Shown: positions 36,410 to 45,968 of the stretch, piece by piece
Numbering within the stretch: position 1 is the first letter of the stretch
Layout of the letters: every line of letters starts with the position of its first letter
Assembly (NCBI RefSeq): GCF_000621445.1
Contig: NZ_KK211279.1
Span: 326,537-390,536 of the forward strand
Length of the DNA stretch: 64,000 nucleotides
Reading direction: 5' to 3'
Source: Alkalihalobacillus bogoriensis ATCC BAA-922
GTDB taxonomy: Bacteria > Bacillota > Bacilli > Bacillales > Bacillaceae_F
Program-made: the position numbers and the translations under genes
The notes under the pieces: generated by a model
Database searches by the model: none
What the model was told of the DNA's origin: nothing
Seen by the model: only the letters and a program-made list of their open reading frames with translations

Positions 36410-38239
36410 TCACCCTTTCTCTACAAATTGAAATGTAAATTCAGCGGTACACTTTTTATCTAGTAGCTTTACACTAAAATCAAGGGCAATAAACTCTTGT
36501 ACTTCGCCATGATGATTGGAAAATGTCATATTCTTTTGGCTAAACTGTAGTTTTTCTTTTTGATAGTAGATTTTGAGCTTTTTCTTTCCTTTCCCTTGGA
36601 GAATCAATCCTTCTTTATTTTCTTCTATCATGACCATTGGTGTAATAAAACGTTCTATAATGGACGTTGGCATTTCAGTAAATGTGTACGAGTCTTTGAG
36701 ATGAAGAGAAGGAAGGCCCTGTTTTTTCCACGTGAACATTCTCTTTAGATGTTGTAAGTTCTTTACGTCGTATGCACGGGTTAAATCGATGATCACCTGT
36801 TCCATTTCTGTCTTTTCTTCTGTCTCTACTTTAAATTCAGTTGCTACAAAATACGCTCCGTCTTTCTGAGATTGCCCATTAATCACCGGAACCGAATGAC
36901 CTTCAGAGCTGTTACAAACAAACTCATATCGCTTCTTGCCGAAATACTCTTTCGTATACTCCCCACTACCAAGGTCTTGTAAAAACACTTCATCATCCCC
37001 GAAAAGAATGAAATGACCGACATCATTATGATTATGCGGTTCTGCATTATGACCACCTTTTGTAGCAAAAGCATACGTTTGTTTTTCATGTGAGACGCGA
37101 GAAATGAACCATTGTGCTTCAGGTAAATAATACGTACCCTTTTTCCACGGATTCCCCTTTTCATCAGAAACCCACACTAAATTCCGTATCGCTGGTGCCC
37201 ATCTACTGCAATGATCATCGGGATAGCTAGCGCCAATTTTCTCCTCTGGGATTTGAACATCTGGATATACTCGGTGTAAATAATGACTCAGACCTAAAAA
37301 AACAGTGGAGGTCGGCATGGAATCTGAAAAATTCACAATACGATTGTCAGCTAAGAAACTTTTTTGTTCAAACATGGCAATCTGATGGACTTTTTCAGAC
37401 TGAAATAAATCGAGTTTCCCCGTCGTTTTCTGCTTAAGTAAATCCGCAAAATACACGAAATAGCCGAATCCATATTGCCAATAACCGTATCCTTCTAAAC
37501 AAGCCCCATCATCATAAAATCCTTTCAAGTAATACTCTAATGCTCGTAAAACTCTTTCTAGCATACTAGCTAATTCTTCATTATCTTGGATTAAATACAT
37601 CGCCGCTGCTCCAATTGAGCCTGCACAAACAGATGACCAGTTATGTGTCGCTGTTTCCCAATGAAAGCTCTGTTGCTGAAACGGCCAAAATACGCGTCTG
37701 AATACTTCTTCCTTTATTCTACGACCAACAATCGGATCGATGAGATGCTCTGTTAAATAATAAATTTCACTTAAAGCAAAAGCGGTTTCTGCAGCAAACA
37801 AATCAATCGAATGAAATACTCCCTCGTGACTAAGCGAGAATTGTACCTCTTTTGCTTTTTCCCATTCTCCTAAATGTGCAGGCAAACACCATGTATATTC
37901 ATCACAAATCGACCAAATCGTGTTGTGCAATGCTTTTCGATACATCTGATTTTCTGGCTCTAATAACGTCATAATCGCAAATGTATTTAAACGCCTTCGT
38001 TTTGAAAAATACACACGTTCATATTGTAAACGCGACCCATTTTCAAAAAAAGTCGCAAATAAAGAATAACGAAGCATCGGCTCTGTTTCATTTACTAGTT
38101 TCTCAGCTTCCAACTTTACTTCTTCCACAAAAGCAGAAGGATTATTATTTAGCTTTTGAAACCACTTCGTTTGTTCATCCCTACTAGAAAACAAGAAATG
38201 AGTAGACGTGAGCAATGAACGAATCTGTCTTTGATTCAT
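36410..38239 (-). CDS. Heparinase II/III-like polysaccharide lyase
   Basis: The 609-residue protein has an N-terminal alpha-toroid (ETATHNWSSVCAGSIGAAAM, LEGYGYWQYGFGYFVYF) and a C-terminal beta-sheet domain with the family motif GGHNAEPHNHNDVGHFIL (residues 396-411) and SSEGHSVPVINGQ. Such lyases cleave uronic-acid-containing glycans by beta-elimination, giving unsaturated ends for GH88. No signal peptide is present, so it acts on imported oligosaccharides. The exact PL family and glycan cannot be told from sequence alone. It starts 33 bp after the DUF2264 gene. Confidence 0.85.
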   Translation of the reverse strand: MNQRQIRSLLTSTHFLFSSRDEQTKWFQKLNNNPSAFVEEVKLEAEKLVNETEPMLRYSLFATFFENGSRLQYERVYFSKRRRLNTFAIMTLLEPENQMYRKALHNTIWSICDEYTWCLPAHLGEWEKAKEVQFSLSHEGVFHSIDLFAAETAFALSEIYYLTEHLIDPIVGRRIKEEVFRRVFWPFQQQSFHWETATHNWSSVCAGSIGAAAMYLIQDNEELASMLERVLRALEYYLKGFYDDGACLEGYGYWQYGFGYFVYFADLLKQKTTGKLDLFQSEKVHQIAMFEQKSFLADNRIVNFSDSMPTSTVFLGLSHYLHRVYPDVQIPEEKIGASYPDDHCSRWAPAIRNLVWVSDEKGNPWKKGTYYLPEAQWFISRVSHEKQTYAFATKGGHNAEPHNHNDVGHFILFGDDEVFLQDLGSGEYTKEYFGKKRYEFVCNSSEGHSVPVINGQSQKDGAYFVATEFKVETEEKTEMEQVIIDLTRAYDVKNLQHLKRMFTWKKQGLPSLHLKDSYTFTEMPTSIIERFITPMVMIEENKEGLILQGKGKKKLKIYYQKEKLQFSQKNMTFSNHHGEVQEFIALDFSVKLLDKKCTAEFTFQFVEKG

Positions 38240-38272
38240 CGAATAACTCCTTTGCTTTACTCTCTCGCTCTT

Positions 38273-40132
38273 TCACGTAAAGTCTTGTTGAAAAAGAATA
38301 CGATGATCTGCGGAATAAATCGATAGCTTATTTCCATCCATTTTTAAAAATGGTCTTTCGGTAGCACTGTCTGTTTCTCGCTCCATCTTCGGTTCACCGT
38401 AAACGGCCGTTGCGAGTATGTGTTGACCGTTACCGAAAGATGCTTTCACCGTTGGAATGACAGTGCGTGAATGAAGAATGTTTGTATTCGTATTAGGATG
38501 GACTAAAAGTGGCGTTCCTTTTTCTGTTAAATCCACAATTCCGCTTTTCCCTAGCGGTGTTTTTACGAAAGCACAATGAGCGTCTTTCTTTTCATGAACC
38601 TCACCTTCTCGGAAACGTTCACTTGTTTTTCCTAATGCAAATCCACCATCGGCCACCTCTAACTCCCGCTTTGTTTCAATATGATGAACACGCACATGCC
38701 ACGGCAGTCCAGCTATAATCCATGTTCGGATGACAACATCGGACCACGGTTTCCATTTTGTGTAAAGGATATCGTCGTTTAGCTGATATTCTTCCGCTTT
38801 TCTTTTCACTCGAAATAACCCGTCCCCCTCACTAACCGCAAGCATCGAGTCAAATGCCCCTTGACCAAGACCCCATTCCGCTCTCGGCACACTAAAACCG
38901 AAAAAGGTAGAGTACACAAACTTCTCATACTTTGCTGATGTATGTGTGTGATCATTTGTAAACGGGTGACCTGAATTAAAAGCAGCAACATGACCTGTTT
39001 CCTCTTGCCGGCAGACAACGAGATGTGCTGGTTTCTGAACAGACATCGGTTGTAAACGAGGAAGTTCTTGTTCTTCCGCTTGCCAAAAGGGATGATGGTC
39101 ATCAAGTGCTAAAATAAGAAAGGTTTTTAATCCCCAATACGGAGAACCTGGGGAATTATAATTTTCTGCCATGACTAAATTCGGATAAGCGTAACCAATA
39201 CTTAACGTACCATCTTGATGAAAAATCGGTTGTGACAACCACCAGCGAAGATTCTTTAAAATGATGCCTTTCATTTCACCATATGAAAACTCCTCCACTT
39301 CAGCAAACACCATTGCACTCCAAAATGATGATTGTGCAAAACGGTACGTAAGACTTCTTCCATACGGTAATGCAGATCCATCGTTACTGAACCAGTAAAT
39401 GAAATGACGAGCAAACACAGAAGCTCGTTTTTTGTATAGGTTTGAGCGTTCTGGGTCATCTTGCTCCATTACTTTCGCATACAGCAAACAATAATAATGA
39501 ATCGCAAAAGAAGTATAATAATCACAATGGCCATTGATGCCATCTGAATACCAACCATCAGAAAGATAGAATGCCTCGATTCTATTTAAATTCTCGTCTA
39601 TCTTAGCTTTATCATATGGAGCTCCAACCGTTTTCAACCCAAGATTGACAAGGACAGCAAACAACAACCAGTTACAATCATGAGCTTTACAGTCATTAAT
39701 TTGCGATACCCAGTTTACAAGATTTCTTTTTTCTTCTGCTGAAAGTGGAGCATAGATTTTTTCCGGAATAAGCGCTAATGCATACCCATACACGGCCATC
39801 TCGACGATTCGTTGATCATAATGATGAATCGTCCCCCAATATTCTTCATGGTTCGGATTCGTTCCATTAATAATCCCTTGATACATCGTGTCCCAAGTTG
39901 GATCGTCTCCCCCACCTGCAACATATGGAACGATTCCCCATAATAATCTCGAGAACCCTTCCATTTCCGCAATTGAGTCAGGATAGGAAGCACTCGTATT
40001 TCCAATATGAATATGGGCGGATGTTTCATGCAAGCTATTTATTACGGGTTCACAAATTTGCTCGATGGCTCGTTGCACATCTTGTTTTGACTTTAATGGA
40101 TTGTTATATATTGATAGAGTAAAGTTTTTCAT
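38273..40132 (-). CDS. DUF2264 protein (putative intracellular glycosidase)
   Basis: The 619 residues show the DUF2264 pattern: AEMEGFSRLLWGIVPYVAGG, HYDQRIVEMAVYGYALALIP, HDCNWLLFAVLVNLGLKTVG, FYLSDGWYSDGINGHCDYYT, SPYWGLKTFLILALDDHHPF, then a beta-rich C-terminus. The family is found in polysaccharide utilisation loci; I recall some members being placed in a glycoside hydrolase family acting on glucuronides, but that is unverified. No signal peptide is visible. It sits between the YesL-like gene (15 bp) and the lyase gene. Confidence 0.82.
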   Translation of the reverse strand: MKNFTLSIYNNPLKSKQDVQRAIEQICEPVINSLHETSAHIHIGNTSASYPDSIAEMEGFSRLLWGIVPYVAGGGDDPTWDTMYQGIINGTNPNHEEYWGTIHHYDQRIVEMAVYGYALALIPEKIYAPLSAEEKRNLVNWVSQINDCKAHDCNWLLFAVLVNLGLKTVGAPYDKAKIDENLNRIEAFYLSDGWYSDGINGHCDYYTSFAIHYYCLLYAKVMEQDDPERSNLYKKRASVFARHFIYWFSNDGSALPYGRSLTYRFAQSSFWSAMVFAEVEEFSYGEMKGIILKNLRWWLSQPIFHQDGTLSIGYAYPNLVMAENYNSPGSPYWGLKTFLILALDDHHPFWQAEEQELPRLQPMSVQKPAHLVVCRQEETGHVAAFNSGHPFTNDHTHTSAKYEKFVYSTFFGFSVPRAEWGLGQGAFDSMLAVSEGDGLFRVKRKAEEYQLNDDILYTKWKPWSDVVIRTWIIAGLPWHVRVHHIETKRELEVADGGFALGKTSERFREGEVHEKKDAHCAFVKTPLGKSGIVDLTEKGTPLLVHPNTNTNILHSRTVIPTVKASFGNGQHILATAVYGEPKMERETDSATERPFLKMDGNKLSIYSADHRILFQQDFT

Positions 40133-40147
40133 TAGTATCCTCCCCGT

Positions 40148-40786
40148 TTATGTCTCCACTGCTACTCTTTCGTTTGCGTTTTTCTTTTCTACTTTTTCAA
40201 ACACAACATAGGCAAAGCGCATAATAAGTAAACTTAAGAAACTACCTGAAAAGAAGAGAAAGAGTACAGGAAAGAATAATGTAGCGTAAACGATAACAAA
40301 CGTACTAAAGCCAATATAAACCGCATGGTGTGGGTACGACAAACTAATAATAAAGGCGTACTTTACATAATGTATCGCTTTAATATCGTAGTGAACATAG
40401 ACAGGAATAATAAAGGAAGCAACCATACAATAAACAAGCGCTATCGCCATAGTGAAGTAAAAAAACATCGCACCGACTTGACTGTTCATGTCGATGAAAA
40501 ATAAAAGATTCCAATAGATGATTACACCGACAAGCATCATCAGCATTCCAGCTATATTCGTTTTCATAAAATGCCTTTTATAGTGGCTCCAAAATGTGCG
40601 GAAAATCGCAATCTCGGTTTCCCCTTTTATCCATTGGCGGACAACCGCAAACATCGCAACCGTTGCAGGGAAGAAACCAAATATGACCAGCCCTAGTATC
40701 GTTATTGCGATCCATAACAAATTGACATACGCTAACCGCATCACCCACACCGCCATTTTATAGACGAGCGAATCCATCGTGAACAT
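40148..40786 (-). CDS. YesL-like membrane protein (DUF624)
   Basis: From MFTMDSLVYKMAVWVMRLAY, the protein has about five membrane helices and the DUF624 features NLLWIAITILGLVIFGFFPA and VVRQWIKGETE..FRTFWSHYK. YesL-type proteins occur almost only in Bacillales sugar-utilisation operons next to MalF/MalG-type permeases; their role is unknown. ATG 40786 follows AAGGAGTGA; ten residues of the longer frame are dropped. Confidence 0.85.
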   Translation of the reverse strand: MFTMDSLVYKMAVWVMRLAYVNLLWIAITILGLVIFGFFPATVAMFAVVRQWIKGETEIAIFRTFWSHYKRHFMKTNIAGMLMMLVGVIIYWNLLFFIDMNSQVGAMFFYFTMAIALVYCMVASFIIPVYVHYDIKAIHYVKYAFIISLSYPHHAVYIGFSTFVIVYATLFFPVLFLFFSGSFLSLLIMRFAYVVFEKVEKKNANERVAVET

Positions 40787-40887
40787 ATTCTCACTCCTTC
40801 CATGACATCCCTTCATTTCTTCTACTTTTCATTTACGAAAAGTTCTTCCTACGATAAAGGTAATTTCTTTGTATTGAGATTTCATAT

Positions 40888-41718
40888 TTAGTTTTTCACC
40901 GCACCCGCAATTCCTTCAATAAAGTAGCGCTGCATAATAATAAAGATAATCATGACAGGCAATAGTGCAATCGTTGCTCCAGCTGCCATGCCTGAGAAAT
41001 CTGTTGCATACGTTCCAACAAAGCTTTGCATCCCTACCGCTAGTGTTCTAATTTCAGGTCTACTAATCGATAGAACAAGAGGAACTAAGAACGAACTCCA
41101 CGTCCAAATAAATTGCATAATTGCTGTCGTTGCCACAATTGGCATACTTAGCGGTAACATCACTTTCGTAAATACGGTTAAAAACCCCGCTCCATCCATT
41201 TCAGCTGCTTCCTCGAGCTCTTTTGGTATATTAGCAAAGAAGGAGGCAAACATTAAGATGAACAGCACATGGGCTCCAGACGATTCCGCGACAATCATCC
41301 CTAGAAGGGAATCTTGTAATCCCATGAAACTAATAATTTTAAATAATGGAATAATCGTATAGCCTTTCGGGATAAACATAATCGCCACAACGATAATTAA
41401 AATCGTTTTTCGACCTGGAAAATCAATTCTACCTAATGCATACCCTGTTAATGACGACAAAAAGATAACAATCAAAACCGTAGAAATCGTAAAGATAACG
41501 GTATTCACAAAATACCCCGAGAAGTTCGCTGTTTCCCACGCTCTATAGTAGTTTCCCCATTGCGGTGTTTCTGGAAATAGCGATGTACCACTTGTTAAAA
41601 ATTCTCGATTCGTTTTTAACGAAGAGAAGATCATCCATATAAATGGATAAATCCAAATGATACCGAAAAAGATTAAACCGATATGAATCATCAGGCGTGA
41701 TAATTTCGTCGTTATCAT
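40888..41718 (-). CDS. Carbohydrate ABC transporter permease, MalG-type
   Basis: The 276 residues have six membrane helices and the EAA loop EELEEAAEMDGAGFLTVFTK followed by VMLPLSMPI, which contacts the ATPase. The N-terminus (LSRLMIHIGLIFFGIIWIYP) is typical of MalG-like permeases. Its start overlaps the stop of the MalF-type gene. No ATPase is encoded in this operon; Bacillus importers of this kind commonly share an MsmX/UgpC-type ATPase. Confidence 0.9.
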   Translation of the reverse strand: MITTKLSRLMIHIGLIFFGIIWIYPFIWMIFSSLKTNREFLTSGTSLFPETPQWGNYYRAWETANFSGYFVNTVIFTISTVLIVIFLSSLTGYALGRIDFPGRKTILIIVVAIMFIPKGYTIIPLFKIISFMGLQDSLLGMIVAESSGAHVLFILMFASFFANIPKELEEAAEMDGAGFLTVFTKVMLPLSMPIVATTAIMQFIWTWSSFLVPLVLSISRPEIRTLAVGMQSFVGTYATDFSGMAAGATIALLPVMIIFIIMQRYFIEGIAGAVKN

Positions 41719-42731
41719 TTTTTCACACCACCTTTAGGGTCTACTTTTACTTTTTGCTTCATTAAATTTTTCCCGAATGCTGCTGCCCCAAATGCCGTAC
41801 TAATAATAAATGTAAATAATCCTAACAACACACCCGCTGCCGAAGCATACCCCATCCGAGTCGATGTCCCTCCAAGTTGACTAGAAAAAGCATAATTGTA
41901 AATAAATAAATCAAGCGTTTCTGTCGCAAAGTTCGGCCCACCATCTGTTAATGTTTTGACTAAGTCAAACGCATTAATGCCGCTAACTAATGACAATAAG
42001 ACAATCACCATAAGCATTGGCTTTAATAATGGTAATGTCACATGTCTTAATGTCTTCCAAAACCCAGCTCCATCTAACTGAGCAGATTCATACAAATCAT
42101 GTGGAATCGATTGAAGACCTGCAAGCCAATAGACCATGTTAATCCCAAGACCTTTCCATGACCCGACTACAATTAAAATCATCATCGCTAAACTAGCCTC
42201 TGTCAGCCATGTAATGGGTGTTGTAATAATATTAAATTGCATCAACACTTGGTTAACAAGACCTCTAACTCCAAATAGATTACTCATAATAATTCCAACA
42301 ATCGCTGTTGTCGTAACAACAGGTAAAAAGTAAATGACTCTGTAAATCCCTCGTCCTTTAAGCTTGGCATCATTTAATATAATCGCTAATATCAATGCAA
42401 CCCCAACACCTAGTACTGTTGTTCCTACAATATAATAGATAGAAACAAGTAAGGAATTCCAAAAGCGACCTGATTGAAGCAGTTGAACATAGTTTCCTAG
42501 TCCAACAAAATGATTTAACGGACCAATTCCAGACCAATCATAAAAAGAATAGACGTAACTCATCACAATCGGATAAGCCGAGAATATAAAAAATACAATA
42601 ATTTGCGGAGCAAGAAAAATATAAGCCCAAATCGCTTTGTTTCTTTTTAAACGATTTCTTGAAAGCTTTTCTTTTTTCTGTGGGATATTTTTAGGGACAG
42701 GTTCAGAATCCGGTCGTATATTACTAGACAT
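41715..42731 (-). CDS. Carbohydrate ABC transporter permease, MalF-type
   Basis: The 338 residues have an N-terminal cytoplasmic extension, six membrane helices (WAYIFLAPQIIVFFIFSAYP first) and an EAA loop (DLYESAQLDGAGFWKTLRHV then TLPLLKPML). It pairs with the MalG-type permease downstream. A strong hairpin at 42782-42838 separates it from the binding-protein gene, the usual device that keeps permease expression lower than that of the binding protein. Confidence 0.9.
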   Translation of the reverse strand: MSSNIRPDSEPVPKNIPQKKEKLSRNRLKRNKAIWAYIFLAPQIIVFFIFSAYPIVMSYVYSFYDWSGIGPLNHFVGLGNYVQLLQSGRFWNSLLVSIYYIVGTTVLGVGVALILAIILNDAKLKGRGIYRVIYFLPVVTTTAIVGIIMSNLFGVRGLVNQVLMQFNIITTPITWLTEASLAMMILIVVGSWKGLGINMVYWLAGLQSIPHDLYESAQLDGAGFWKTLRHVTLPLLKPMLMVIVLLSLVSGINAFDLVKTLTDGGPNFATETLDLFIYNYAFSSQLGGTSTRMGYASAAGVLLGLFTFIISTAFGAAAFGKNLMKQKVKVDPKGGVKK

Positions 42732-42781
42732 CTTACATCACCCTTTCTAGGAGGAATTGAGAACAATAGAAACAGATAAAA

Positions 42782-42838
42782 GAGTGCACAAGTCACTATC
42801 GTCTTTCCAATAACAAAACGATAGTGACCAATGTGCTC
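42782..42838 (-). terminator. Intercistronic hairpin between binding-protein and permease genes
   Basis: GAGTGCACA and GTCACTATCG (42782-42801) pair with CGATAGTGAC and TGTGCTC (42819-42838), a long stem with small bulges. On the minus strand it is followed by CTTTTATC, a weak T-run. It lies between the binding-protein stop codon and the MalF start and probably gives partial termination and mRNA protection. Confidence 0.75.
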
Positions 42839-42851
42839 CTCTCTATGCAGA

Positions 42852-44287
42852 CTATCTTAATTCGTCATACATATCATTTGTAAATGGGACAAACGGCTCC
42901 CAGTTCGGGTAAATGTAATCGTCTTGAGATACCTCGCTATTTTCTTCTAATACTTCAAAGAAAGCATCTGAATAGGCTTGATTTAATTTCTCTAACTCTG
43001 CTTCAAGATCAGTAATGTTTCCTGTTAAATAACCAACAATCGCATCACCAATGCCAGGCACTTCCAATTTCGCTACAACATCTCGTTCAAATTGAATCGT
43101 TGCTGGATTTAATTCACCAGGCTTCGGTACAGGGATTACTAACTGTTCTTGTAACTCGCTAATATCTGCTGCTTGTTCAAATGGCGGATTCCCTTCAACA
43201 TTCATTTTGGCCGGGATTCCCGCTCCCGTATTGACGTATACTTCTCTATGGAAATGCTCAATCGCATATTCTAAGAATATTTTGACTTCTTCCCAGTGTT
43301 CTGTATTATTACTCACTTGGATACTACTTGCTTCTGAGCCAGCCCGATAATAGTAAGGCTTTCCATCTTTCGTAGGAAGTGGTGCTACACCCCAGTTTTC
43401 AAAATCATTTTCAATTGATAATTGGCGACCAACCCAGTCCCCACTAAATAAGAAAGCAGAGCCTCCAATGGCAAATATCGCTTCTGCTTCTCCTAAGCCA
43501 ATTTCCACACTTTCAGGTGCCATAATCCCCTTATCTAACATATCTTTTAACCAATAGGCAGACTCTAGTTTCCCTTGTGTGTACAACGTCGGAACACCTT
43601 TTGTAAAGTCATGTCGCCAAGGAGTTTCCGGACTAATCGCCGTCCCCATCATCGAAACTAATTGGTCATTGGCCCAACCTGGGTTATTCCAAACTAAAGG
43701 ATAAATCGCCCCACCTGACTTTTCCAAAATCTCATAACCTAATGTTTCAAACTCATCCCATGAATAGGAATATCATCTTCTGTTAACCCTAGTTCTTCAA
43801 ACACATCTTTATTGTAATAAGCCATCATCGCTTTACTTCGCGGTGAAGCTAACGGAAAACCATAAACAGACCCATCAGAAGTCGTTCCATTTTCAAAGAA
43901 TGTCCCTTCATGAAACAATGCTCTCACTTCATCCGTAAACACTTCATCTAAGTTTTTCACTGCATCAACGGCAATTAGTTCTTTTAACTCGACTGTATTC
44001 GTCCATAGATCAGGCAGTTGGTCTTCTGATAATGCCGTACGCAATTGCGTTTCCGCTGTTCCACTTGGTGTTTCCTGCCAATCTATCTTAATATTGGGAT
44101 GTTCCTCTTCAAAGGCAGTAATGAATGCTTCTAACCCTCCACGAAGCTCCGCATATCGATTCCAAAATGTTAACGTGACAACGTCGCCATCATCATCTGT
44201 CGTATTAGCACTTTCATTTTGACAAGCACCAAGTAGTAAGCCAAACATTAATAAACCAACAAATAACAAATAACTTCTCTTTTTCAT
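42852..44287 (-). pseudogene. Sugar ABC transporter substrate-binding lipoprotein, frameshifted
   Basis: The N-terminal part (MKKRSYLLFVGLLMFGLLLG, lipobox LLGACQ, then VTLFWNRYAELRGGLEAFI-type binding fold) runs to a TAG at 43741-43739. A shifted frame picks up at WDEFETLGYEILEKSGG and continues to 42852 (GLGEAEAIFAIGGSAFLFSG, FLEYAIEHFHREVYVNTGAG). Loss of one base near 43760, within what should read IxTWDEF, explains the break. Intact, it would be about 477 residues, normal for the extracellular solute-binding family 1. It heads the carbohydrate operon. It could be a real mutation that disables import, or a sequencing error. Confidence 0.85.
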
Positions 44288-44413
44288 CCTTCTTCCCCTC
44301 ACTTTATAAATAGTTATTAGACCTCTCTTACGTAACTACTTACAAGCCCCCCTTAAGTAATTATTTTTATATACATTCTAGAATCAAATTCTAGAGAACT
44401 ACCATTTTATAAA

Positions 44414-44458
44414 ACTACATATGTAGTAAAAGCATTTTCTTAATGTAAGCGCTTTACA
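44414..44458. promoter_or_regulatory. Palindrome and LacI/cre-like operator in the divergent region
   Basis: ACTACATATGTAGT (44414-44427) is a perfect 14 bp palindrome. TGTAAGCGCTTTACA (44444-44458) is a near-palindrome with the central CG of LacI-family operators and catabolite-response elements. It lies 157 bp upstream of the binding-protein start and is probably bound by the divergently encoded LacI regulator or by CcpA. Confidence 0.55.
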
Positions 44459-44492
44459 TGATTTATGTTAAAACAGGTTTTTGTTACAGTCA

Positions 44493-44632
44493 AGTAAATT
44501 TTTACTTGATTATTCAGTTAATTTTACTAAAAATAACTTAAAACCTTATTTTAATTGGTTATTTACACATAATTATTATTTATTTACACTTATATTAGTA
44601 AATAAATATGCTATACCAAGTAAATGTTTACT
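44493..44632. promoter_or_regulatory. Two AGTAAAnnTTTACT inverted repeats 126 bp apart
   Basis: AGTAAATTTTTACT (44493-44506, extended to CAAG..CTTG) and AGTAAATGTTTACT (44619-44632) share both half-sites. Their spacing of 126 bp equals twelve turns at 10.5 bp per turn, which would place bound proteins on the same DNA face. They lie between the carbohydrate operon and the divergent LacI gene, so they are candidate operators for looping repression. Inferred from symmetry only. Confidence 0.45.
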
Positions 44633-44762
44633 ATAATTTTACTTAGCTTCAATTGACTCTTTTCGAAATTTAATATACCTTTAAGAAAACTGATAAATGG
44701 TTACGACTTTCTAAATAAGTTGAGAGATAAAGGTTACAACTGTTGTCAAAGGAGTGAGATAA

Positions 44763-45782
44763 TTGGCCACAATCAAAGATATCGCTGAAAAAGTAGGCGT
44801 TTCAACCGCTACAGTGTCAAGAGTCCTGAATTACGATACAAGTCTATCTGTAGCAGAAACAACAAAAAAACAAATATTTAAAGTAGCAGAAGAGCTTTCT
44901 TATACAAAAAAACGAAAAAAAACATCTGCACATCGAAGAATTGCTTTCGTTCATATTAAAACCGAAGAAGAAGAATTAGATGACGTGTATTACATGGCCA
45001 TACGTGTTGGGATTGAGGAACGAGCCGATTATCATAAAGCTCAATTACTCAAATATTTAAAAGGGGACTTAGATCAAATCGATACGAACATCGATGGGAT
45101 TATCGTTGTGGGTGATACATTTGAAGAACAAATCGAAAAACTAAAAAAAATCACCCCCAATATTGTGGTGATAGATTCCTACTATGTAGATGATACGTGT
45201 GACGCGGTGTTAATCGACTTCGAAAGAGTATCAAGTCAAATTCTAGACTACCTATTAGAAACCGGACATAAACACATTGGGTTCTTAGGTGGAACTCAAA
45301 ACTTTTTAAATGGCGATCCACCGATCCAAGAAAAACGAGAAACCTTTTTCCGAAGATATATGGAGGAAAAAGGCATGCTTGACGAACGCTTTATTTTTAT
45401 TGAAAAATTCAACGTAAATGCTGGCTACCGACTGATGAAAGAAGCGATCCAAACATTGGGGGATGAATTACCGACAGCGTTTTACGCTGGAAACGACCCT
45501 GTCGCAATCGGTGCTTTACGAGCACTTCAAGAAGAAAATATTCAAGTACCTGACCGAGTCAGTATAATCGGTGTCAACGATGTGAGTATTTCCAAGTATA
45601 TCTTCCCTTCTTTAAGTACAGTCCGAATCGAAACGGAACTGATGGGTGAAACAGCAGTAGATTTAATTATGGAACGACTGACAAATGACCGGGTAATCCC
45701 GAAGAAAGTTTATATTGGAACGAAACTCGTGACGAGGAATTCGTCGAGGAGCCTAAGTTCTATTAGTAGTAGTATGAGTTAG
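44763..45782 (+). CDS. LacI-family transcriptional regulator
   Basis: The N-terminus TIKDIAEKVGVSTATVSRVL is the LacI helix-turn-helix, followed by a hinge and a sugar-binding core (DGIIVVGDTFEEQIEKL, HIGFLGGTQNFLNGDPPIQE, AFYAGNDPVAIGALRAL, VSIIGVNDVSISKYIFPSLS). It starts at TTG 44763 after GGAGTGAG. It is divergent from the carbohydrate operon and probably represses it until an inducer sugar binds. Confidence 0.92.
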   Translation: MATIKDIAEKVGVSTATVSRVLNYDTSLSVAETTKKQIFKVAEELSYTKKRKKTSAHRRIAFVHIKTEEEELDDVYYMAIRVGIEERADYHKAQLLKYLKGDLDQIDTNIDGIIVVGDTFEEQIEKLKKITPNIVVIDSYYVDDTCDAVLIDFERVSSQILDYLLETGHKHIGFLGGTQNFLNGDPPIQEKRETFFRRYMEEKGMLDERFIFIEKFNVNAGYRLMKEAIQTLGDELPTAFYAGNDPVAIGALRALQEENIQVPDRVSIIGVNDVSISKYIFPSLSTVRIETELMGETAVDLIMERLTNDRVIPKKVYIGTKLVTRNSSRSLSSISSSMS

Positions 45783-45913
45783 TTTGCATGTGCTTGTAGT
45801 GATAAAGGAATGACGAATCTATCTAACAGGTTCGGTTGAAGGGGAGAAAACTTCAATTTACTACCTAACTCACATTGGTTTTTACAGACATTTTGACATT
45901 AAAACAGCATTAA

Positions 45914-45944
45914 AAATAGCAACTGAATTAGTCAGTTGCTATTT
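45914..45944. terminator. Bidirectional terminator
   Basis: AAATAGCAACTGA pairs with TCAGTTGCTATTT around AATTA. T-runs occur best on the minus strand, ending the HAAS/PadR operon; it also follows the LacI gene. Confidence 0.75.
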
Positions 45945-45968
45945 GTCCTCAATTTTTAGATTTACACT

